Source: Blastococcus sp. HT6-4 | GTDB lineage: Bacteria; Actinomycetota; Actinomycetes; Mycobacteriales; Geodermatophilaceae | NCBI RefSeq assembly: GCF_039679125.1 | Contig: NZ_CP155551.1 | Span: 806,001 to 870,000, forward strand | DNA: 64,000 bases | Direction: 5' to 3' | Shown here: in pieces, positions 58,741 to 64,000 of the stretch | Layout: every line of letters starts with the position of its first letter | Numbering within the stretch: position 1 is the first letter of the stretch | The notes under the pieces: generated by a model | What the model saw: only the letters and a program-made list of their open reading frames with translations | The model's database searches: none | Told to the model about the DNA's origin: nothing | Made by a program: the position numbers and the translations under genes

Positions 58741-59008
58741 GTGTGCGTGGCGGCCGGGGTGGGGGAGCTGACCGGTGAGCGGCGGCCGGCGGTGCTGTCC
58801 GCGGCGCCGGTCTACCTCGTGGGCGTCTGCGGCGTGACCGTGGCCGCCAACGTGCCGCTCAGGACGGGCTGGCCCGGTTGCGGCCGGGTCCCCGGAGGCG
58901 GCGGACCGCTGGCCCGGCTGGGTGCGCCGGTGGACCGGCTGGAACATCGTCCGCGCGCCGTCCGGGGCGGTCGCCGCCGCGCTGCTCACCGCGCAGCCGT
59001 ACGGCTGA
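58741..59008 (+). pseudogene. decayed DUF1772 (anthrone oxygenase-like) gene fragment
   Basis: One frame reads PVYLVGVCGVTVAANVPL (codons from 58807). After a frameshift between about 58862 and 58890 the sequence continues as PEAADRWPGWVRRWTGWNIV and on to a TGA at 59006. Joined, these match the C-terminal half of DUF1772 membrane proteins (YLVGVFGVT-x-NVPLN ... WT-x-WNHVR). The N-terminal helices are missing, and the usual hydrophobic last helix is altered. No start or ribosome-binding site is seen. This fills the otherwise empty 450-nt gap. Confidence 0.55.
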
Positions 59009-59021
59009 GCGCCGACGGGTG

Positions 59022-59534
59022 TCAGGCGGGCTCGCGGTACCGGATGACGGTCCCCGCGCCGACGCGGCGGGCGGCGGTGAGGCTGAGCGTGGCGCGGCGG
59101 AAGACCTCGCCGGCGGACAGCGCGGGGTCGACCGGGGCGATGCCGGCCGCGGCCCACAGCCCCGGGATGCCCTGGTCCGCCACCGCGACGACGAGGCGGG
59201 AGGCCGCGGCGTGGGCGGCCGACGGCGGACCGGCGAGCACGATGCCGAACTCGGCCGGGCCCGAGAACGCCAGCCAGTCGTCGCCGCGCACCGACCGGGC
59301 CAGCAGCGTCGTCACCTGGGCGAGCGTGCTCTGCGGGGCGGGCCAGCCGTCGTCGCGGCGCAGCAGCCCGAGCGCGATCAGGCTGGCGGGACGCTCGGCC
59401 GCTTCAGGCAGCTGGGCGGCGAGCTGGCCGAGCAGGGCCTCGCGGGACGGCAGCAGCGCCGTCACGTCGGCGACCGCGGGACCGGCGGCCGCGGCGGGGG
59501 CCGGGAGTGGGGGGTTCTGGGACGCGATCGTCAT
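59022..59534 (-). CDS. degenerate GGDEF domain protein
   Basis: 170 residues. ALLPSREALLGQLAAQL, SLIALGLLRRDDG, VTTLLARSVRGDDWLAFSGPAEFGIVLAG and the C-terminal GIAPVDPALSAGEVFRRATLSLTAARRVGAGTVIRY follow the GGDEF fold. The active-site loop reads SGPAEF instead of GG(D/E)EF, and the metal-binding Asp after the first strand is replaced, so it cannot be a cyclase. It may bind GTP or c-di-GMP or act as an inert partner. ATG at 59534. Confidence 0.75.
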   Translation of the reverse strand: MTIASQNPPLPAPAAAAGPAVADVTALLPSREALLGQLAAQLPEAAERPASLIALGLLRRDDGWPAPQSTLAQVTTLLARSVRGDDWLAFSGPAEFGIVLAGPPSAAHAAASRLVVAVADQGIPGLWAAAGIAPVDPALSAGEVFRRATLSLTAARRVGAGTVIRYREPA

Positions 59535-59800
59535 GGCGAAGATGTCGGTGCCGGAGCTGCCTTCGTTGAGCCCCGCGGTGGGCAGGTCCCCCGGCAGAGG
59601 GAACGGGACCGTCCGGAACGGTGGCCCGGCGCAGCGGGAGTGGGGGCGCCCCGGCCGGGCTGCCAGGAAGGCTGGGGTCGTCCGGTGCTGCAGACGCGGG
59701 CGATCCAGGGGTCCAGGCTGGCCTGGGTGCGGTCCCTGGCGCCGAGCCCGGGCGCGCGCTGATGACCGAGCGCCTCGGAGGCCGTGGAGCCTTGCTCCCG

Positions 59801-60040
59801 CTAGGAGCTCGTCGATTCGTCTGGCGAGCCCATCCCGGGGCCCCGTTCGGTGCTGCCGTAGCGGCAGATGAAGTGCACGCGAACGAGGAGTCCTACGCCC
59901 GTGACAGCCACGAAGGAGACGAGGCCCCAGATCCAGTTCACCGCGAGCCAACCGAGGGGACCGAGGCCGAGGCCGATCAGTAGTTGCTTGAGCAGGTACG
60001 GCAGGAACGGGCCGGCGTACTTCGCCCGCATCGCGGGCAT
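59801..60040 (-). CDS. small two-helix membrane protein, 79 residues
   Basis: Hypothetical. A basic N terminus (MPAMRAKYAGPF), two membrane helices (about 20-36 and 37-56), and a hydrophilic tail ending in Ser/Glu-rich residues. GAGGGAAG ribosome-binding site upstream of the ATG at 60040. No family recognised. Confidence 0.5.
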   Translation of the reverse strand: MPAMRAKYAGPFLPYLLKQLLIGLGLGPLGWLAVNWIWGLVSFVAVTGVGLLVRVHFICRYGSTERGPGMGSPDESTSS

Positions 60041-60335
60041 GCCGCTTCCCTCTGCTGTTCAGCAGCACGCTCGTAGCGGCGACGCCATGTCGGATCGCTT
60101 GCCATGCCTCACCTCCGCTCCCGGTTGACTGATCTTGGTCGAGCCCGCGACGGAACGCCACGCGGCACCGGCCGGCCCGGTTCGCAGGTCCCGTCGGCAT
60201 CCCGCCATGCGGGCACCCTGGCGCCCTGGCGGGGTTCCGGATCTCGGGGGTGCCGTCCTCGTCCAGCTCGCCGGAGGGACGCAGCCGACGTCGTTCGAGC
60301 CGACCGAGCAGCTGGCCGCGCGCTCGCTGCCGAAC
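60041..60335. other. 295-nt gap without supportable gene
   Basis: Reading frames here are Arg/Pro-rich and lack start signals. It probably holds the promoter of the small membrane protein gene. Nothing else is seen. The 266-nt stretch 59535-59800 is likewise empty. Confidence 0.45.
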
Positions 60336-61049
60336 TCAGGAGCAGGTGAGGCCGTCGCCCGCCAACGCCGTCGTCAGCTGCTGGGCCATGCCCTCCCACT
60401 GCTGGTACAGCTCCGGATAGGCCGAGCGCTGCACGGCCTGGGCCATCTCGGTGAGCCGGCCGGCCTCCCAGCCGGGGACGGTCACCAGGCCGTCGTAGAA
60501 CTTGCCGGCGGCGTAGACCGGATCCCGCACCTGCTCCGGCGTTCCCCACCCCTGCGAGGGGCGCTGCTGGAACAGGCCGAGGGAGTCGCGGTCGCCGTAG
60601 TCGAGGTTGCGCAGCCGGGATTCCTGCTGCGCCGTGGCCAGTGCGATGACGACGGCGCGCTCGGGGAGCCCGCGCTCACGGCCGACCCGGGCGATCGTGG
60701 CCGCGTTCGCCGCCTGCTCGGCGGTCACCGTGACCGACCCGTCGGGCACGGTGCAGGTCCCGGTCGCGGGGGGTTCCCAGTGGCGCTCGGCGCCCCAGCC
60801 TGCACCGGCGAAGAGGGCCGCGGTCACCAGCAGCGCCGGCCACCACCGCAGCAACCCGGTGGCGCCACCGGCGCCGCGGGACCGCGTGGCCGCCAGGCGG
60901 CGGGCCGGGCGGCGACGGTGGGGTTGACGCCCGGCGCTCCGGCGCGCGGCGCCGCTCCCCGTGGTGCGGCGGGCGCCGGCCGGCCGTGCGCGGGTGGTGC
61001 TGCGCGCCCGGGCTGCGGCGGCGCGCGTCGCGGTGCGGGGGCTGGCCAT
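60336..61049 (-). CDS. lytic-transglycosylase-like secreted/membrane-anchored protein
   Basis: 237 residues. A very Arg/Ala/Thr-rich cytoplasmic N terminus (1-65), one membrane helix (LRWWPALLVTAALFAGAGWG), then a lysozyme-like domain: RGLPERAVVIALATAQQESRLRNLDYGDRDSLGLFQQRPSQGWGTPEQV, where the Glu in QQES is in the catalytic position. Proteins of this kind occur in many actinobacteria and are sometimes misannotated as metal transporters. Probably peptidoglycan-acting or a structural relative. ATG at 61049. Confidence 0.75.
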   Translation of the reverse strand: MASPRTATRAAAARARSTTRARPAGARRTTGSGAARRSAGRQPHRRRPARRLAATRSRGAGGATGLLRWWPALLVTAALFAGAGWGAERHWEPPATGTCTVPDGSVTVTAEQAANAATIARVGRERGLPERAVVIALATAQQESRLRNLDYGDRDSLGLFQQRPSQGWGTPEQVRDPVYAAGKFYDGLVTVPGWEAGRLTEMAQAVQRSAYPELYQQWEGMAQQLTTALAGDGLTCS

Positions 61050-61167
61050 CGTCACCGACTGTAGGTGCCGTTCCTGACAGTTCGCCGGACCTCGGGGCGA
61101 GCCCGCGCGCGGGGCTGTTCCCGCCCGGCTCGCGCCGATAGCGTGTGCCCGCCGTCGAGGAGGAGCC

Positions 61168-62277
61168 ATGGTCGACGTCCTGCTGCCCGGGATCACCGCC
61201 ACGCGGGTGACCACCCCGCGACTGACCCAGAACGTCGTGCACCCGGCCGCTCTCGAGCCGGCGCGGCTCGGCGATGCGGACGGCGAGGTCGTGCTCTTCG
61301 TGCACGGCAACGTCAGCTCCGCGCTCTTCTGGCAGGAACCGCTGCTGGCCCTGGCCCAGGAGACGCGTGTGCGGCCGGTCGCGGTCGACCTGCGCGGCTA
61401 CGGCGACACCGACCCGCTGCCCGTGGACGCGCGCCGGGGCGTGCGCGACTGGGCCGACGACGTCGCGGCGCTGGTGGAGACCCTCGGCGTCGACCGGGTG
61501 CACCTGGTCGGCTGGAGCATGGGCGCGGGCGTCGTGCTGCAGTACCTGCTCGACGCGCCCGCGCGGGTCGCTTCGGTGGCGTTGGTGGCCCCGGTCTCGC
61601 CGTACGGCTTCGGCGGCACGGCCGGGCCGGAGGGACGACGCCTCGCCGAGGACGGCGCGGGCTCCGGTGGCGGAGCGGCCAACCCCGAGTTCGTCGCCGC
61701 GCTCGCCGCCGGCGACACGGGCGCCGGCAGCCCGACCAGCCCGCGGTCGATCCTGCGGGCGTTCTACGTGGCGCCGGGGTCGCTGCCGCTGGATCCCTCG
61801 ATGGAGGACGTCTTCGTCGCCTCGATGCTGTCCACCCGCACCGGCGACGACCACTACCCGGGCGACTCGGCGCCCAGCCCGACGTGGCCGGGACTGGCGC
61901 CGGGGGAGCGTGGCGTGCTGAACACGATGGCGCCGACGGTCATGGACGTGTCGGGGATCGCGGAGCTCGCCGACAAGCCGCCGGTGCTGTGGATCCGCGG
62001 GGACGCCGACGCGATCGTCTCGGACACCTCGGTGTTCGACCTCGCCTACCTCGGGCAGCTGGGTGCGGTGCCGGGCTGGCCGGGAGAAGCGGTCTGCCCG
62101 CCGCAGCCGATGGTGACCCAGACCCGGGCCGTGCTGGAGCGGTACGCCGCGGCCGGGGGCACCTACCGGGAGGTCGTCCTGCCGGGGGTCGGGCACTCCC
62201 CGCACGTGGAGCGGCCGCAGGAGTTCGTGGTGGCCCTGCTGGAGCACCTCGACGTCCCCGCGGAGAGCCCGGCCTGA
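61168..62277 (+). CDS. alpha/beta hydrolase
   Basis: 369 residues. Oxyanion motif FVHGNVSSALFW, nucleophile elbow VGWSMGAGV (Ser near 117), VDLRGYGDTD strand, late Asp in LWIRGDADAIVSD, and the catalytic His in LPGVGHSPHVERPQEF. There is a long cap insertion (about 140-245), giving room for a larger substrate. Substrate unknown. ATG at 61168 with GAGGAG upstream. Convergent with dapD. Confidence 0.92.
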   Translation: MVDVLLPGITATRVTTPRLTQNVVHPAALEPARLGDADGEVVLFVHGNVSSALFWQEPLLALAQETRVRPVAVDLRGYGDTDPLPVDARRGVRDWADDVAALVETLGVDRVHLVGWSMGAGVVLQYLLDAPARVASVALVAPVSPYGFGGTAGPEGRRLAEDGAGSGGGAANPEFVAALAAGDTGAGSPTSPRSILRAFYVAPGSLPLDPSMEDVFVASMLSTRTGDDHYPGDSAPSPTWPGLAPGERGVLNTMAPTVMDVSGIAELADKPPVLWIRGDADAIVSDTSVFDLAYLGQLGAVPGWPGEAVCPPQPMVTQTRAVLERYAAAGGTYREVVLPGVGHSPHVERPQEFVVALLEHLDVPAESPA

Positions 62278-62280
62278 CCA

Positions 62281-62304
62281 GGGCAGGACCCGCGGGCCCT
62301 GCCC
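62281..62304. terminator. bidirectional terminator between the hydrolase gene and dapD
   Basis: GGGCAGG (62281-62287) pairs with CCTGCCC (62298-62304) and extends inward with one mismatch, lying exactly between the convergent stops. Confidence 0.75.
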
Positions 62305-63294
62305 CTAGTTGGCGTGGAGCTCGGCGTTCAGCGCACCCCAGTCGCCGTTCCGCGGCAGCGCCTCGAGCGCGCCGGTGACGCTGTTGCGCCGGAACAGCAG
62401 GCCGTTGCGGCCGGACAGCTCCTTGGCCTTCGTCACCGAGCCGTCGGGCAGCGTCACCCGCGAGCCGGCGGTCACGTAGCAGCCGGCCTCGACGACGCAG
62501 CCGTCACCCAGCGAGATGCCGATGCCCGCGTTGGCGCCCAGCAGGCACCCGCTGCCGATGGAGATCACCTGGGTGCCGCCACCGGAGAGCGTGCCCATGA
62601 TCGAGGCGCCGCCGCCCACGTCGCTGTCGGCGCCCACGATCACGCCGGCGCTGATCCTCCCCTCGACCATCGAGGGGCCGAGGGTGCCGGCGTTGAAGTT
62701 GACGAAGCCCTCGTGCATGACGGTCGTGCCCTCGGCCAGGTGCGCTCCGAGCCGCACCCGGTCGGCGTCGGCGATCCGGACGCCCGAGGGGATGACGTAG
62801 TCGACCATCCGCGGGAACTTGTCGACGCTGAACACGGTCACGTGCCCGACGGCCGCACGCAGGCGGTGCGCGTTGAAGGTCGCCGCCTCCACCGGGCCGG
62901 CGCTGGTCCACGCGACGTTGGTGAGCAGGCCGAAGACGCCCGTCATGTTCGCCTGGTGCGGCCGGATCAGCCGGGACGAGAGCAGGTGCAGACGCAGCCA
63001 GACGTCGTGGGTGTCCACCGGCGGCGCGCTCAGGTCGGCGATCACCGTGTGCACGGGGACGACCTCGACGCCGCGCGACTCGTCGCTGCGCACCAGGCCG
63101 CCGTAGTCGGGGCCCAGCTCGCCCGACAGCTCCAGCGCACCGAGCCGCGTCGTCCCCGTGACGGCACCGGCGCGCGCGCCGAGCCGGGGCTCGGGGTACC
63201 AGGTGTCGAGCACCGTCCCGGAGCGGGTGACGGTCGCCAGACCGGCGGCGGAGGCGGAGACGGGCACGGCGGGGGCGGCGTCGGTCACGGCCAC
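62305..63294 (-). CDS. dapD: 2,3,4,5-tetrahydropyridine-2,6-dicarboxylate N-succinyltransferase
   Basis: 329 residues, actinobacterial-type DapD. The C-terminal left-handed beta-helix contains [55 protein letters not shown] and [28 protein letters not shown] hexapeptide repeats. It uses succinyl-CoA in the lysine/meso-diaminopimelate pathway. GTG start at 63294 (a second GTG two codons on is possible). Divergent from dapE with 67 bp between. Confidence 0.95.
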   Translation of the reverse strand: MAVTDAAPAVPVSASAAGLATVTRSGTVLDTWYPEPRLGARAGAVTGTTRLGALELSGELGPDYGGLVRSDESRGVEVVPVHTVIADLSAPPVDTHDVWLRLHLLSSRLIRPHQANMTGVFGLLTNVAWTSAGPVEAATFNAHRLRAAVGHVTVFSVDKFPRMVDYVIPSGVRIADADRVRLGAHLAEGTTVMHEGFVNFNAGTLGPSMVEGRISAGVIVGADSDVGGGASIMGTLSGGGTQVISIGSGCLLGANAGIGISLGDGCVVEAGCYVTAGSRVTLPDGSVTKAKELSGRNGLLFRRNSVTGALEALPRNGDWGALNAELHAN

Positions 63295-63361
63295 GACGCT
63301 ACCGAGCCGCTCCCAGCGCCGGGGCGGCCGGTGGGGACGGCGCCCCCTAGGCTCGGCAGGC

Positions 63362-64000
63362 GTGAGTGCCCTGCCGCAGCTCGATCTCTCCGCCGACGTC
63401 CTCGCGCTGACCCGCGCCCTGGTCGACGCACCCTCGGTGTCGGGCGGCGAGGGACCTCTGGCCGACGCCGTGGAGGCCGGCCTGCGGGCGCTCGGCGGGC
63501 TGGAGGTGGAGCGGGTCGGCGACGCCGTGCTCGCCCGCACCAACCTCGGCCGGCCCACCCGCGTGGTGCTCGCCGGCCACCTGGACACCGTGCCGATCGC
63601 CGACAACGTGCCCAGCCGCGTGGACGAGGCCACCGGCCGGCTCTACGGCTGCGGCACCTCGGACATGAAGGCCGGCGACGCGGTGATGCTGCGGCTGGCC
63701 GCCACCTTCGGCGTCCCGGGTGCGGAGCCCGCGCACGACCTCACGTTCGTCTTCTACGACAACGAGGAGGTCGAGGCGGTGAAGAACGGCCTCGGCCGGG
63801 TGGCCCGCGAACGGCGCGGCTGGCTGTACGGCGACCTGGCGATCCTGCTCGAGCCGACCGACGGCGAGATCGAGGCCGGCTGCCAGGGCACGCTGCGCGC
63901 GGTGCTCGCGACGACGGGCCGGCGCGCGCACAGCGCCCGCAGCTGGCTCGGGGAGAACGCCATCCACGGGCTGGCCGGCGCGCTGGCCGCGCTCGCCGAC
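63362..64000 (+). CDS. dapE: succinyl-diaminopimelate desuccinylase, N-terminal part (runs off window)
   Basis: 213 residues seen of about 350-380. M20 metallopeptidase family: [15 protein letters not shown] (zinc His and catalytic Asp), [14 protein letters not shown] (bridging Asp), [15 protein letters not shown] (Glu catalytic base and ligand), [20 protein letters not shown], and the start of the dimerisation domain ([18 protein letters not shown]). It releases succinate to give LL-diaminopimelate. GTG start. With dapD and the distant dapC it completes much of the succinylase branch. Confidence 0.94.
   Translation, partial: MSALPQLDLSADVLALTRALVDAPSVSGGEGPLADAVEAGLRALGGLEVERVGDAVLARTNLGRPTRVVLAGHLDTVPIADNVPSRVDEATGRLYGCGTSDMKAGDAVMLRLAATFGVPGAEPAHDLTFVFYDNEEVEAVKNGLGRVARERRGWLYGDLAILLEPTDGEIEAGCQGTLRAVLATTGRRAHSARSWLGENAIHGLAGALAALAD

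Overview
The window is a very GC-rich actinobacterial chromosome segment. Dense operons with 1-10 nt overlaps, many GTG starts, mycothiol synthesis (mshB), the fdxA-dapC pair, a DUF222/HNH endonuclease gene and several GGDEF/EAL proteins fit Geodermatophilaceae (Blastococcus, Geodermatophilus or Modestobacter). That placement is inference from gene content. No tRNA, rRNA, CRISPR array or phage was seen.

Layout. 1-9 kb: 3' end of ispH, a DUF6542 protein, rmuC, an ada/alkA-ogt DNA-alkylation repair pair, a DUF222-HNH gene abutting a truncated GAF-EAL gene, a cupin and ychF. 9-12 kb: a three-gene operon (CxxC carboxymuconolactone-decarboxylase-like protein, SigJ/ECF41 sigma factor, sulfide:quinone-reductase-like flavoprotein) with a visible ECF41-type promoter. 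12-18 kb: small stress or hypothetical proteins, a frameshifted RibD-like reductase, an NTF2-like protein, PspC, a LURP-one-like protein, a luciferase-like oxidoreductase and a DUF1028 protein. 18-21.6 kb: sdhCAB. 21.7-27 kb: a molybdopterin oxidoreductase with its flavin reductase, then an ABC exporter with a two-component system. 27-33.4 kb: a FNT channel, DUF1990, an IS110 element, a GGDEF-EAL protein and a HipA-like/DUF3037 pair. 33.4-36 kb: phoX behind a PHO-box-like repeat. 36-40 kb: assimilatory sulfate reduction genes (Rrf2 regulator, cysC, a 28-codon leader peptide, sulfite/nitrite reductase, a small zinc ribbon, cysH). 40-47 kb: an SRPBCC-Nudix fusion and an opp/dpp peptide transporter. 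47-54 kb: mshB, DUF6113, a GNAT protein, a large GAF-GGDEF-EAL protein, fdxA and dapC. 54-64 kb: a long secreted coiled-coil protein, a second two-component system, a decayed DUF1772 gene, a degenerate GGDEF protein, a lytic-transglycosylase-like protein, an alpha/beta hydrolase, and divergent dapD and dapE (dapE runs off the end).

The most interesting object is the IS110 element at 29094-30424. Its noncoding left end encodes a structured RNA in which all four bridge-RNA guide segments can be read directly. The left and right target guides match the two host flanks, and the left and right donor guides match the element's own two ends. They occur in the expected order, and all converge on the same CA core dinucleotide, which fixes the element boundaries to the base. 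The insertion lies immediately after the stop codon of the neighbouring GGDEF-EAL gene.

Other signals beyond gene calls are a leader-peptide attenuator in the sulfur cluster, the ECF41 promoter, the PHO box and leader hairpin at phoX, a 23-bp perfect inverted repeat behind ogt, and at least four decayed or truncated genes.
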